Part shown: positions 27,013 through 35,791 of the stretch, piece by piece | Numbering within the stretch: the stretch's first letter is position 1 | Layout of the letters: every line of letters starts with the position of its first letter | Made by a program: the position numbers and the translations under genes | The notes under the pieces: generated by a model | The model's database searches: none | The model's input: the letters and a program-made list of their open reading frames with translations, nothing else | What the model was told of the DNA's origin: nothing | Source of the DNA: Metabacillus schmidteae | Lineage (GTDB): Bacteria > Bacillota > Bacilli > Bacillales > Bacillaceae | NCBI RefSeq assembly: GCF_903166545.1 | Contig: NZ_CAESCH010000001.1 | Location: 1,926,001 to 1,990,000, forward strand | DNA: 64,000 bases | Direction of reading: 5' to 3'

Positions 27013-27675
27013 GTGAATTCATATGATGAACGTAATCGCATGGCAATGCGTGCAGCTGAGGAAATTAGAGAGGGAATGATCGTCAATTTAGGGATTGGAA
27101 TTCCATCACTTGTACCGAATCATCTCCCAAAACAATTGCAAGTTATGTTTCATGCTGAAAATGGCATCCTTGGCATAGGTGAATCTCCTGAAAAGGGAAT
27201 GGAAGATCCCACATTATGTAATGCAGGCGGCTTTCCAGTTACAATTGTTTCAGGAGCATCTTATTTTGATAGTGCAACAGCTTTTGGCATGATTCGATCA
27301 GGATATTTAGATATTACAATTTTAGGCGGTCTTGAAGTTAGTCAAAAAGGAGACTTAGCCAACTGGATTGTCCCGGGAAAACGGGTACCCGGAATTGGTG
27401 GAGCAATGGAGCTTGCTAAAAAGGCAAAGCGAGTCATTGTATTAATGAATCATTGTAATAAAAAAGGAGAATCAAAAATTGTAAAAGAATGCACTCTTCC
27501 GTTAACGGCTAAACAATGTGTTGATTTAATTATCACAGAAATGGGTGTATTGAAAGTAAATGAACGAGGGTTGCTTTTAACAGAAGTTATGGCACCATAT
27601 CAAATTCAAGATGTGATTTCCAAAACAAATGCACCTCTACAAATCTCAGACAGCATAAAAGTAATTGACGGATAA
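27013..27675 (+). CDS. yodR: CoA-transferase subunit B (YodR)
   Basis: A 220-residue beta subunit. It contains the conserved MIVNLGIGIPSLV and the catalytic glutamate in HAENGILGIG, to which CoA becomes linked. I chose the GTG at 27013, six bases after GGGGAGAGTGAT-like pairing, giving a gap of 20 bp from yodS. A TTG at 26971 in the same frame would overlap yodS. Confidence 0.87.
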   Translation: MNSYDERNRMAMRAAEEIREGMIVNLGIGIPSLVPNHLPKQLQVMFHAENGILGIGESPEKGMEDPTLCNAGGFPVTIVSGASYFDSATAFGMIRSGYLDITILGGLEVSQKGDLANWIVPGKRVPGIGGAMELAKKAKRVIVLMNHCNKKGESKIVKECTLPLTAKQCVDLIITEMGVLKVNERGLLLTEVMAPYQIQDVISKTNAPLQISDSIKVIDG

Positions 27676-27695
27676 AAAGAGATGGGGGATGAAGG

Positions 27696-28976
27696 GTGAC
27701 AGATGAAAAGAGTATGCTTCGAGCTCAAATTAATCACTGGCTTCAACATAACCGAGACCATGGAATAGAATTGCTGCAAAAGCTCGTTCAAGCAAATAGT
27801 ACACAAGGAAATGAACAGTATGCACAAACAATTGTCATTGAAAAACTTAGGAAGATTGGGTTAAAAGTCGAGGTTTGGGAGCCTGATGGGAAGTTTCTTT
27901 CTGCACATCCGTATTTTGCTTCATCTCGGTATGATTTTAAAGGCAGTCCTAATGTTGTCGGAATTTTAAAAGGTACAGGTGAGGGTCGCTCAATTATATT
28001 AAATGGACATATTGATGTTGTGCCTGAAGGAGATATTGCTCAGTGGGAGCATCAACCATATAGCGGGAAAGTGATTGATGGAAAGTTATATGGACGTGGA
28101 GCAACAGATATGAAGGGCGGTAATGTTTCCCTTCTTTTAGCTTTATCAGCCATCCGTGCTCTTGGTATTCCTTTAAAAGGAGATGTTATTTTTCAAAGTG
28201 TCATAGAAGAAGAAAGTGGAGGTGCCGGCACACTATCTGCTATTTTAAAAGGATACAAGGCTGACGCAGCGATTATTCCAGAACCTACAAACATGAAAAT
28301 TTTTCCTAAACAACAAGGATCTATGTGGTTCCGTTTATCTGTAAAGGGAAGGTCGGCACATGGAGGAACTCGCTATGAAGGGGTTAGTGCAATAGAGAAA
28401 GCTATGCTTGTGATAGAGCATGTAAGAGAGTTAGAGAAGCGAAGAAATGAAAAAATTCATGATCCCCTATACAAAAAAATTCCGATCCCAATTCCAATAA
28501 ATATCGGAAAAATAGAAGGTGGTGATTGGCCGTCCTCTGTAGCTGACCTTGTGAAATTAGAAGGAAGAATGGGTATTTCTCCAGATGAAACAATAAGTCA
28601 AGCTAAAAACGAACTAGAGAACTGGATTCATAATCTTAAACAAGTTGATCCATGGTTTAACGATTACCCAGTATCACTTGAATGGTTTGGTGCAAGATGG
28701 GTACCCGGCTCGATAAACCTTAATCATGAGATGATAAAAACGTTATCAGCTAGTTATTCTGAAGTCATAGGGGAAGAGCCGGTCATTGAAGCATCACCAT
28801 GGGGGACAGACGGAGGTTTGCTAACACATGTAGGTTCGACCCCAACAATTGTCTTTGGTCCCGGGGTAACAGAAAAAGCCCATTACCCTAATGAATACAT
28901 TGAAATTGATAAAGTAGTTGAAGCAGCAGCGATCATTGCTTTGACAGTTGTAGAGTGGTGTGGGGTAGAAGGATAA
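27696..28976 (+). CDS. yodQ: M20 family deacetylase (YodQ)
   Basis: Zinc-dependent hydrolase of the ArgE/DapE family, 426 residues. Metal ligands are visible in NGHIDVVPEG, GRGATDMKGG and IEEESGGAG, with a further His in the C-terminal EKAHYPNEYI. It probably removes the acetyl group late in the beta-lysine pathway (for example from 4-acetamidobutyrate), recycling the protection added by AblB. The GTG start at 27696 follows GGGGATGAAGG. Last gene of the operon. Confidence 0.86.
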   Translation: MTDEKSMLRAQINHWLQHNRDHGIELLQKLVQANSTQGNEQYAQTIVIEKLRKIGLKVEVWEPDGKFLSAHPYFASSRYDFKGSPNVVGILKGTGEGRSIILNGHIDVVPEGDIAQWEHQPYSGKVIDGKLYGRGATDMKGGNVSLLLALSAIRALGIPLKGDVIFQSVIEEESGGAGTLSAILKGYKADAAIIPEPTNMKIFPKQQGSMWFRLSVKGRSAHGGTRYEGVSAIEKAMLVIEHVRELEKRRNEKIHDPLYKKIPIPIPINIGKIEGGDWPSSVADLVKLEGRMGISPDETISQAKNELENWIHNLKQVDPWFNDYPVSLEWFGARWVPGSINLNHEMIKTLSASYSEVIGEEPVIEASPWGTDGGLLTHVGSTPTIVFGPGVTEKAHYPNEYIEIDKVVEAAAIIALTVVEWCGVEG

Positions 28977-28998
28977 GAAGAGATACTTATCAACTGGT

Positions 28999-29036
28999 AG
29001 AGGCGGACTTGTATTAGGTCGGTCTCTTAATTTTTA
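28999..29036 (+). terminator. Terminator of the kamA operon
   Basis: The imperfect ten-base stem AGAGGCGGAC/GTCGGTCTCT is followed by TTAATTTTTAT. Confidence 0.6.
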
Positions 29037-29143
29037 TAAGCGCATCGTTTATGAACTACATGAATTTGTCAAATTTATCCTAATAATTCACCTCCTTTTC
29101 ACTTTAGTGAGCGGTATAATGATAACTATAGGAGGTATAAATA

Positions 29144-30211
29144 ATGATGATGATAACCAAAAGAAATTGGATCTTATTTAGTTGTTTATTGTTTTTAATT
29201 ATCACTACTAATACAATTCTATACCGTACCTCAATTGTGCAACCGCTTCCTGAAGGGATCGCTTTGGCGACATTATTTGATTGCATGATTGTTCTCCCTC
29301 TATTAACCTATCTATTCATTCTTAGAAAGCGGTATTCCGTCAAATACATTCTTCCGGTTGCATTAGCTGGCTATGGTGTTGCACTTCTCATTGTTCCTAA
29401 TGGTTTATTGTCCTCGTATTCTTTTATCAAATATATTCTATTTGCAGGAGAAGCAGCGTTCCTTCTGTTTGAGTTATATATTGTGTTTAAAATCGTGACA
29501 AAATTTCCTGTTATCATAAAAGGAGTAAAACTACATCAATCAGAAATCCCTGCATTTTCATATAGATTCGATACTGAGTTGAAGAGGAAAATAAAGCCCT
29601 CACGTTTTTTAGATGTAATCACCTCTGAGATAACTATGTTTTATTATAGTTTCTTTACTTGGAATAAAAAGGGATCTTCGGATGGTAATGAAGCCACGAT
29701 GTTTACCTACCATAAAAAAACAAGTGCTATTGCTTTCTCAATCATGCTTATTCATGCTTTAATACTTGAATCGGTAGGATTTCACTTTTTGCTCCATTCA
29801 TGGAATGAGATTATAAGTTATGTGTTACTAGTATTCAATCTTTATACTCTCATTTATATACTTGCAGATATTCAAGCAATTCGACTTAGTCCCTTTATAC
29901 TGACAAATAAGCTTCTTTATATGCAGGTTGGAATTAGAAAGAAGTTGGTCGTGCCTTTTGAAGAAATAAAAGAGATTACCTATTACGTAGGTCCTGAAGA
30001 ATTAACAAAAGAAGAAAGTAAAATGGTATTTGATGCGGTATTAACAGATTTTATGAAAGAAAAGCCGATTTTTGAAATTGAACTGAATCACCCTATTAAA
30101 GCAGAATTAATGTACGGTTTTAAGAGAAAAATAACAAAAATTCATCTTTCACCAGACGAACCCGAGAAATTTTATCAAATGCTAGTAAAAAAAATTGAAC
30201 ATTCAAGATAA
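29144..30211 (+). CDS. Uncharacterised multi-pass membrane protein
   Basis: A 355-residue protein with about seven to eight hydrophobic segments in the first 250 residues and a soluble C-terminal domain of about 100 residues with PH-like strand content (VVPFEEIKEITYY). Similar proteins in bacilli carry the unsupported name beta-carotene 15,15'-monooxygenase. I see no monooxygenase motif. The ATG at 29144 follows AGGAGG. Confidence 0.65.
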   Translation: MMMITKRNWILFSCLLFLIITTNTILYRTSIVQPLPEGIALATLFDCMIVLPLLTYLFILRKRYSVKYILPVALAGYGVALLIVPNGLLSSYSFIKYILFAGEAAFLLFELYIVFKIVTKFPVIIKGVKLHQSEIPAFSYRFDTELKRKIKPSRFLDVITSEITMFYYSFFTWNKKGSSDGNEATMFTYHKKTSAIAFSIMLIHALILESVGFHFLLHSWNEIISYVLLVFNLYTLIYILADIQAIRLSPFILTNKLLYMQVGIRKKLVVPFEEIKEITYYVGPEELTKEESKMVFDAVLTDFMKEKPIFEIELNHPIKAELMYGFKRKITKIHLSPDEPEKFYQMLVKKIEHSR

Positions 30212-30218
30212 AATGAAA

Positions 30219-30244
30219 GGGACTGCCATATATGGTAAGTCCCA
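30219..30244 (+). terminator. Hairpin between convergent genes
   Basis: GGGACT and AGTCCC flank the palindrome CCATATATGG. There is only a weak T run, so terminator function is likely but not certain. Confidence 0.55.
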
Positions 30245-30252
30245 TAATTATA

Positions 30253-31194
30253 CTAACAAGCATTCGTTTGCTTTATCTGTTCTATTGGACGAAGTTGATG
30301 TTCATGTAAGATAACTGTTTTAGAAGAATAAGAAAAATGTTCGTTATAAGTATGGACAAAATCTTCATAAAAGGATAAAAAACATTGGGCATAATGAATA
30401 GTATCCTCTGAAAAAATGCCTGAACGATTTAATACCACATTTTCATATTTTAGTGCAGTTCGTCCGATAGGTTTTAGTAGCTTTTTCATATCACGTAAAC
30501 GATAGATATGGCGAAGTTGATTAGATACTTGTCTAGCATCATTGTATAGTTGAGTTCGTAATTTTATATTCATATCCTTAAGATCAATAGGTTGTATATC
30601 ATTAAGAATAAATTTTTGAACCATAATAAGATCAGACTGAATCGGTTTATTCATAAAAGTTTGGTAAATACGGAAAGTATTGTAAGCATCATACATTGGA
30701 TTATGCTTTTCACCTATAAATTCTAAATTATAAAGCTTTAGAGCATCTTCAACAGAAATTGGTTTTTTTGAAACCTGAATTGTAAAAACCTTCTGAAAAT
30801 CAGTATATCGTTGCTCTATCTTTTTAAGCGTTCGTTCAGGAATTTCATGTCTCATGGTATCGATTTTTAAGCGGAAGAGATCACTTGGTGACCATGAAAA
30901 ATACTTTGTCTTCTTAATTCCGCCGACCCACTCTAAAAAACCAGTGAAAACCTCTTTAAAGGATTCCGCATTAACTAAGTCCTCGTCATTTATCCCAGTC
31001 AGATCCTTACAAAATTTTGTTAAAGGCTCAGTGTTTTGGGGACGAATAAATTGATCAAAGTATGAAACCTTTTCAGTTTCAAGATCATATTTAACAGCGC
31101 CTAAACGAATAGCCTCCATCTCATCAAAAGCCATCCCGGTATCCGAACACAACATTTCAAAATCGAAAAAAACAAATTGTTTGATGTCTGCCAT
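30253..31194 (-). CDS. DEDDh-type 3'-5' exonuclease family protein
   Basis: A 313-residue cytoplasmic protein with a DnaQ/Eri-1-like exonuclease domain in residues 1-185. Exo I is VFFDFEM (Asp 11, Glu 13), the second acidic site lies near TGINDEDL or SPSDLF, and Exo III is HNPMYDAYNTF (His and Asp). This resembles KapD of B. subtilis (205 residues) with an added helical C-terminal region of about 125 residues. The nucleic-acid substrate is unknown. Confidence 0.75.
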   Translation of the reverse strand: MADIKQFVFFDFEMLCSDTGMAFDEMEAIRLGAVKYDLETEKVSYFDQFIRPQNTEPLTKFCKDLTGINDEDLVNAESFKEVFTGFLEWVGGIKKTKYFSWSPSDLFRLKIDTMRHEIPERTLKKIEQRYTDFQKVFTIQVSKKPISVEDALKLYNLEFIGEKHNPMYDAYNTFRIYQTFMNKPIQSDLIMVQKFILNDIQPIDLKDMNIKLRTQLYNDARQVSNQLRHIYRLRDMKKLLKPIGRTALKYENVVLNRSGIFSEDTIHYAQCFLSFYEDFVHTYNEHFSYSSKTVILHEHQLRPIEQIKQTNAC

Positions 31195-31372
31195 TCATTT
31201 TCACCCTCTCAACAGGTAATTATATGAGGAGGGGGGAAGAATTGGTAGATACAATTTTTGTTAATATATCTGAACGCTAAGGAATTGTGATTGAGAAATG
31301 CAATAAGTAGATTTTTGTCAACATGCCTTCCTTCATCTAAACATAAATATATGATGAAAGGAGTAGATGGAA

Positions 31373-31783
31373 TTGATAGGCACATTGAATGATGATTTAT
31401 TTAAGAGCTACAAATATATGAAAAATTTATTAAGACATTTCTCTTTTAGTCAACATCCTCATGACTTGTATATTTCGTCACTACTGAGGGAAGTTGTTTC
31501 TTTAACAAGATCAACTATTATGATTGTACAACAGGAGGTAGTTGCGAAGAGGCGTTTGCGTCATGTATTAGCCATTTTGTCTAGAAGCTATGTTGCTTTC
31601 GCAAATGCCTTTCATGAATGGAAGATGAGTGCAAAATTACGTGATCCTGCAAATATACAATTGATTTTACAAAGAGAGCAAACAGCTAAACTTATTGATA
31701 AGCATTTAAAATTATCAATACCGGAGATAGAAAAAATGTTTAGTAAAGAAGTGTTGAGGGGAATTGTCCGAAATAGAAGGTGA
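31373..31783 (+). CDS. Hypothetical helical protein, 136 residues
   Basis: A soluble, mostly helical, basic protein that I do not recognise. AAAGGAG sits nine bases before a TTG at 31373; an ATG two codons earlier is too close to it. It stands alone, with a bidirectional terminator downstream. The C-terminus (SIPEIEKMFSKEVLRGIVRN) is predicted amphipathic. Confidence 0.6.
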   Translation: MIGTLNDDLFKSYKYMKNLLRHFSFSQHPHDLYISSLLREVVSLTRSTIMIVQQEVVAKRRLRHVLAILSRSYVAFANAFHEWKMSAKLRDPANIQLILQREQTAKLIDKHLKLSIPEIEKMFSKEVLRGIVRNRR

Positions 31784-31796
31784 GAAAGGAAAAATA

Positions 31797-31844
31797 AAAG
31801 GATGAACTCCAAGGGTAAAGTCCTTTTGAAGGTCATCCTTTTTT
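31797..31844 (+). terminator. Bidirectional terminator
   Basis: AAAAGGATGA/TCATCCTTTT stem with a 26-base loop, between convergent genes. Confidence 0.75.
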
Positions 31845-31849
31845 ATATC

Positions 31850-32038
31850 CTATTTGTTTAAAAACCATTTAAAAAAAGGTGGTAGTTTTTTATCTACTAT
31901 TTTTAATTCATCCATTAAAAGTTTTTCTTGGTGGTCTGAAATCCAATTTTCTAATTCTTTTTTTGTATTGAGTTGTGTATAGTATGTTTCACCTTGCTTA
32001 CCAACTGCATTGACAACAAATCTACACGTGTTCCCCAT
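31850..32038 (-). CDS. Hypothetical protein, 62 residues
   Basis: A small protein starting MGNTCRFVVNAVGKQGETYY and ending in a Lys-rich, Trp-containing tail. No family is recognised. The ATG at 32038 follows AAGGGTGGG. A 13-residue extension is possible in frame but lacks a ribosome site. Confidence 0.55.
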   Translation of the reverse strand: MGNTCRFVVNAVGKQGETYYTQLNTKKELENWISDHQEKLLMDELKIVDKKLPPFFKWFLNK

Positions 32039-32149
32039 AAATGCCCACCCTTTTGAAAAAATTGATCTTGATTGCATTATAACAAGTAGGAATTTAATAT
32101 CTAGCCTTTACTTCAAACAAATTTGAGAGTAAAATATTGTTTTTATCTT

Positions 32150-33413
32150 TTATAGGAACACTTTTTCAATGCTTAGAGGGTGGAGAGCATTTGTCACATT
32201 TATATAGATAAAGGCATCATATCGATCTGACATGGAGGAAGGTACGTAATTCCCATATTGTTCGTAAGCAGGGTTATAGACGACTCCGATCGCTCGATGT
32301 CCTATTGGTCTTTGAAACAAATGACGATTGTATCCTGTAAAATAGATGAATTTATCGTGTGGTCCCAGCTTGGTGCATGGCATCTTCCCAACTTCCTTTT
32401 TGAGCTGGAGGAATAATCATCTGTTTTGGTGGAACGCCCCATTCATCTGCAGCGATAACGGTTCCTCTATGGGTACCAAACCCAATAATAAAGATAGATT
32501 CAGTACCTTTTTCTTCTCTAAGTAATTGTCCAACATTTACAACACCTTCATCAGCCATATCAGTTGCCCGTGCATCTCCAACATGTGTGTTATGCTCCCA
32601 GACAATTCCTTTTGCTTGTGTACCATAAAATTCGTGTATTTTATTTAATGCCTCTACCATATGTCTGTCGCGGATATTCCATGACTCATTGTCATTTACG
32701 ACCATCGTTCTGTAATAATTCTCAGCATTAGCCGTAATAATCGCATTTACTTCAAGATTTAAATTTTCTTCAGAGTCAGATTTAGTTAGTTTATTTAACG
32801 TAATTTCAGTTAAAAGCTTTGTGACTTCGTTCAAACAGTCTTCACCATAGAAAGATGCTGATAGTCCGTATTTTTCAGGACGACGATTGAAAGGTTCAAA
32901 GCATGAAAATGCCTTTTTTGCGAATTCAATTTGTGGAGATTTAATTTCTTCTAAATATGCTATAAGCTCATCAATAGATTCCCATAATGAATAGACGTCA
33001 ATCCCATAAAAACCAATCTTGTGATTAATTGATTTGTCGAGGTTGTAATCCTTTAACCACTCAATTAACTCAATGATTTCCTCATTTGCCCACATCCATG
33101 TTGGCCAACGGTGAAAAGAAGACAGGACTTCACTGGCATTGGAATAGGTGTGATCCAACCCTTTAATATACTTATTTATTTGTTGACAAGCAGGCCAATC
33201 ACCTTCAACGGCTATATAATTAAACCCTTTTTCTAAAATTAGTTTCTTTGAAAGTTCAGATCGAATCTTATAAAATTCTGAAGTTCCGTGTGAAGATTCA
33301 CCAAGTAGAACAAGTGTTTCGTCATTTACCTTACTTATTAAAGAATCAACTCCTTCTTGTTCGTGGAAAGGACTTGATTCTTCTTTTATGGTTTGGATTA
33401 GTTTTACGTTCAT
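32150..33413 (-). pseudogene. Erythromycin esterase-like hydrolase, frameshifted
   Basis: The N-terminal frame (32352-33413) has the family motifs LLGESSHGTSEFYKIR, EGDWPACQ, WANEE, FYGIDVYSLW, WEHNTHVGDARATDM and GFGTHRGTV. It then stops early after HQAGTTR. The missing C-terminus (HDKFIYFTGYNRHLF, HRAIGVVYNPAYE, RYDAFIYIN) continues at once in the next frame to 32150. One extra base in the GGG near 32370 explains it. Members resemble the B. cereus Bcr136-type esterases. A sequencing error is possible, in which case the gene is intact. Confidence 0.85.
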
Positions 33414-33426
33414 TTTCATCCCTCTA

Positions 33427-33807
33427 TTATTGTTTGTATTCTGCATTGTAGGAGTTTTCACCTGAATGTACTGATAATAAGGTGTCAGCATAACCAACAA
33501 GTCTGTTTACAATTTCATCAGCGAGTAAATAAACAAGCTGATGATGTTTATTATTATGTAAATCAGGATCATCAAAAATAATCGTTGTATTGATAAAAAT
33601 GTGTTTTGTGTCATACAAGTTGTAATGGATAATAGCCTTTCCGGGTGCTCCACCTGTTAATGGATCCTTAAAGGATGGTAAAAAAATGTACCATTCTTCA
33701 GCGGTAGGAGAGCGGAAATTTTTAGTGAAAGTCATTCCTTTAATTTCTTGTTCAATTTTCTGCTTAAGTTTCTCGTCTATTACATCAACAATCCTTTCAT
33801 TGGACAA
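33427..33807 (-). CDS. Hypothetical protein, 126 residues
   Basis: A soluble protein starting MSNERIVDVIDEKLKQKIEQ, with mixed alpha/beta content and no recognised domain. The TTG start at 33807 follows GGAGGTGG. It lies 13 bp upstream of the esterase-like gene and is probably in one transcript with it. Confidence 0.6.
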   Translation of the reverse strand: MSNERIVDVIDEKLKQKIEQEIKGMTFTKNFRSPTAEEWYIFLPSFKDPLTGGAPGKAIIHYNLYDTKHIFINTTIIFDDPDLHNNKHHQLVYLLADEIVNRLVGYADTLLSVHSGENSYNAEYKQ

Positions 33808-34135
33808 TGTTCCACCTCCAGAAGGTAATCATCAGGTTTGCATAACATAGGCATCTAGTACAATACTTATTATCTTAGGGTATTAATACAAATTAGATAT
33901 TAACGCTCATTTTTGACCTTATATACATAATGAAGGTATAAGTGATGTTTAGGTGTAGTTATAGTGTTTACCTCTAAGGAAATCATTATGTCAGAGTAAA
34001 AGCATTAGATCATAAAAATAGTAGAGGGGAAATTTTTTTGAAAAAATTAATTTAGGGTCTTTTATTTTTCGAATAAGGATGTTATTATATTTCTTGTCTT
34101 CAAAAGAAGTCGCAAAAGATTTATTAGAAAAGTTA
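33808..34135. other. Intergenic stretch before the 5S-tRNA operon
   Basis: No gene is seen. A GAGGGGA site at 34025 is followed by a frame that stops after five codons (MKKLI), possibly the stump of a lost gene. No 23S rRNA 3' end is present here. Confidence 0.5.
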
Positions 34136-34165
34136 TTGACACTTTCATCGTAGCTGTGTTACATT
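34136..34165 (+). promoter_or_regulatory. Upstream promoter P1 of the 5S-tRNA operon
   Basis: TTGACA (34136-34141), 18 bases, then TACATT (34160-34165). Confidence 0.6.
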
Positions 34166-34220
34166 ATAAATCCTGTGTCATTGTAGGAAATGGACACGGA
34201 AAATGAAATAAAAAAAGTTC

Positions 34221-34248
34221 TTGCTTTTTTTGAAAAACTTACTATAAT
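34221..34248 (+). promoter_or_regulatory. Promoter P2 of the 5S-tRNA operon
   Basis: TTGCTT (34221-34226), 16 bases, then a perfect TATAAT (34243-34248). Transcription would start about 15 bases before the 5S gene, leaving no room for 16S or 23S. Confidence 0.7.
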
Positions 34249-34269
34249 AAGAAATGTCTCTAAAAAATG

Positions 34270-34385
<116 letters not shown>

Positions 34386-34414
34386 TGACCACATAGGTCA
34401 CTACTATAAAATTT

Positions 34415-34489
34415 GGCCCGTTGGTCAAGCGGTTAAGACACCGCCCTTTCACGGCGGTAACACGGGTTCGAATCCCGTACGGGTCACCA
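34415..34489 (+). tRNA. trnE: tRNA-Glu(TTC)
   Basis: Complete cloverleaf with TTC anticodon and encoded CCA. First tRNA after the 5S gene. Confidence 0.97.
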
Positions 34490-34510
34490 TATTTGCACAC
34501 TAAGTGCTTC

Positions 34511-34586
34511 GGAGGATTAGCTCAGCTGGGAGAGCACCTGCCTTACAAGCAGGGGGTCGGCGGTTCGATCCCGTCATCCTCCACCA
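34511..34586 (+). tRNA. trnV: tRNA-Val(TAC)
   Basis: Anticodon loop CTTACAA, acceptor GGAGGAT/ATCCTCC, CCA encoded. Confidence 0.97.
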
Positions 34587-34606
34587 TATAGAGTTTCACA
34601 CACCAT

Positions 34607-34692
34607 GCGGGTGTGGCGGAATTGGCAGACGCGCTAGACTTAGGATCTAGTGTCCTTGTGACGTGGGGGTTCAAGTCCCTTCACCCGCACCA
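34607..34692 (+). tRNA. trnL: tRNA-Leu(TAG)
   Basis: Type II tRNA with a long variable arm. Anticodon TAG in loop CTTAGGA, acceptor GCGGGTG, CCA encoded. Confidence 0.97.
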
Positions 34693-34705
34693 TTAATAAT
34701 AGTAA

Positions 34706-34780
34706 GCGGAAGTAGTTCAGTGGTAGAACACCACCTTGCCAAGGTGGGGGTCGCGGGTTCGAATCCCGTCTTCCGCTCCA
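34706..34780 (+). tRNA. trnG: tRNA-Gly(GCC)
   Basis: Acceptor GCGGAAG/CTTCCGC, anticodon GCC in loop TTGCCAA, CCA encoded. Confidence 0.97.
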
Positions 34781-34786
34781 GTAAGT

Positions 34787-34875
34787 GCCGGGGTGGCGGA
34801 ACTGGCAGACGCACAGGACTTAAAATCCTGCGGTAGGTGACTACCGTACCGGTTCGATTCCGGTCCTCGGCACCA
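34787..34875 (+). tRNA. trnL: tRNA-Leu(TAA)
   Basis: Type II tRNA. Anticodon TAA in loop CTTAAAA, long variable stem GGTAGGTGACTACC, CCA encoded. Only six bases separate it from the preceding tRNA-Gly. Confidence 0.97.
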
Positions 34876-34882
34876 CTTATAT

Positions 34883-34959
34883 GCGCCCGTAGCTCAATTG
34901 GATAGAGCGTTTGACTACGGATCAAAAGGTTAGGGGTTCGACTCCTCTCGGGCGCGCCA
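34883..34959 (+). tRNA. trnR: tRNA-Arg(ACG)
   Basis: Acceptor GCGCCCG/CGGGCGC, anticodon ACG (wobble A expected to be deaminated), CCA encoded. Confidence 0.96.
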
Positions 34960-34964
34960 TAGTA

Positions 34965-35041
34965 CGGGAAGTAGCTCAGCTTGGTAGAGCACTTGGTTTG
35001 GGACCAAGGGGTCGCAGGTTCGAATCCTGTCTTCCCGACCA
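34965..35041 (+). tRNA. trnP: tRNA-Pro(TGG)
   Basis: Acceptor CGGGAAG/CTTCCCG, anticodon TGG, CCA encoded. Confidence 0.97.
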
Positions 35042-35057
35042 TTTAATAATTAGATTT

Positions 35058-35133
35058 GGGGCCTTAGCTCAGCTGGGAGAGCGCCTGCTTTGCACGCAGG
35101 AGGTCAGCGGTTCGATCCCGCTAGGCTCCACCA
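35058..35133 (+). tRNA. trnA: tRNA-Ala(TGC)
   Basis: Acceptor GGGGCCT, anticodon TGC in loop TTTGCAC, CCA encoded. Confidence 0.97.
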
Positions 35134-35156
35134 AATGAAATATTTTACTTTTTTAT

Positions 35157-35233
35157 GGCGGTGTAGCTCAGCTGGCTAGAGCGTACGGTTCATACCCGTG
35201 AGGTCGTGGGTTCGATTCCCTCCGCCGCTACCA
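35157..35233 (+). tRNA. trnM: tRNA-Met(CAT), elongator
   Basis: Acceptor GGCGGTG with CAT anticodon, matching the B. subtilis elongator type rather than the initiator or the tRNA-Ile2 type. CCA encoded. Confidence 0.94.
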
Positions 35234-35251
35234 TTAACACATATGTATATT

Positions 35252-35344
35252 GGAGGAATACCCAAGTCCGGCTGAAGGGATCGGTCTTGAAAACCGACAG
35301 GGGTGTCAAAGCCCGCAGGGGTTCGAATCCCCTTTCCTCCTCCA
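35252..35344 (+). tRNA. trnS: tRNA-Ser(TGA)
   Basis: Type II tRNA with a long variable arm. Anticodon TGA in loop CTTGAAA, acceptor GGAGGAA, CCA encoded. Confidence 0.96.
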
Positions 35345-35373
35345 TATGTTTTTTTACTTCAATTACTTATTAT

Positions 35374-35450
<77 letters not shown>

Positions 35451-35527
35451 ATTAAAGTTGACGATGCTACGTCGATTATTCTTCATAGCGAGGAAACACA
35501 GTAGTGCTGTAAAGTGCAACCAATATT

Positions 35528-35604
35528 GGTCCGGTAGTTCAGTTGGTTAGAATGCCTGCCTGTCACGCAGGAGGTCGCGGGTTCGAGTCCCGTCCGGACC
35601 GCCA
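35528..35604 (+). tRNA. trnD: tRNA-Asp(GTC)
   Basis: Acceptor GGTCCGG/CCGGACC, anticodon GTC, CCA encoded. Separated from tRNA-fMet by 77 bases that include small hairpins. Confidence 0.97.
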
Positions 35605-35662
35605 TTGATTGATATTTTTAAAAGAAACAAATTATTATTGTAATTTAAGTATCGTGTAAGAG

Positions 35663-35777
35663 GGTTTCGATAAGCGAGAAGGTCGAGGAAGCGACTAAGC
35701 GAACACCGGAGCGTATGAGAATACGTGAGGATGTGAGTGAGGGAGCTGACGAAGAGATTCGAAGCTTAGCGGAAGCC
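35663..35777 (+). ncRNA. Structured spacer element inside the tRNA array (candidate RNA or repeat)
   Basis: A closing helix can form between GGTTTC (35663-35668) plus TAAGC (35671-35675) and GCTTA (35764-35768) plus GAAGCC (35772-35777). Inside are a GTCG/CGAC hairpin (35682-35695) and a CGTAT-GAGA-ATACG hairpin with a GNRA loop (35712-35725). It is GC-rich unlike the flanking spacer and has no coding capacity. Whether it is a dispersed repeat or a functional RNA cannot be told here. Confidence 0.45.
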
Positions 35778-35791
35778 GTAAACTTGATTTA

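Noticed and set aside
30219..30244. Palindrome as a possible regulatory operator
   Set aside because: It lies between two convergent gene ends, so a terminator is the simpler reading.
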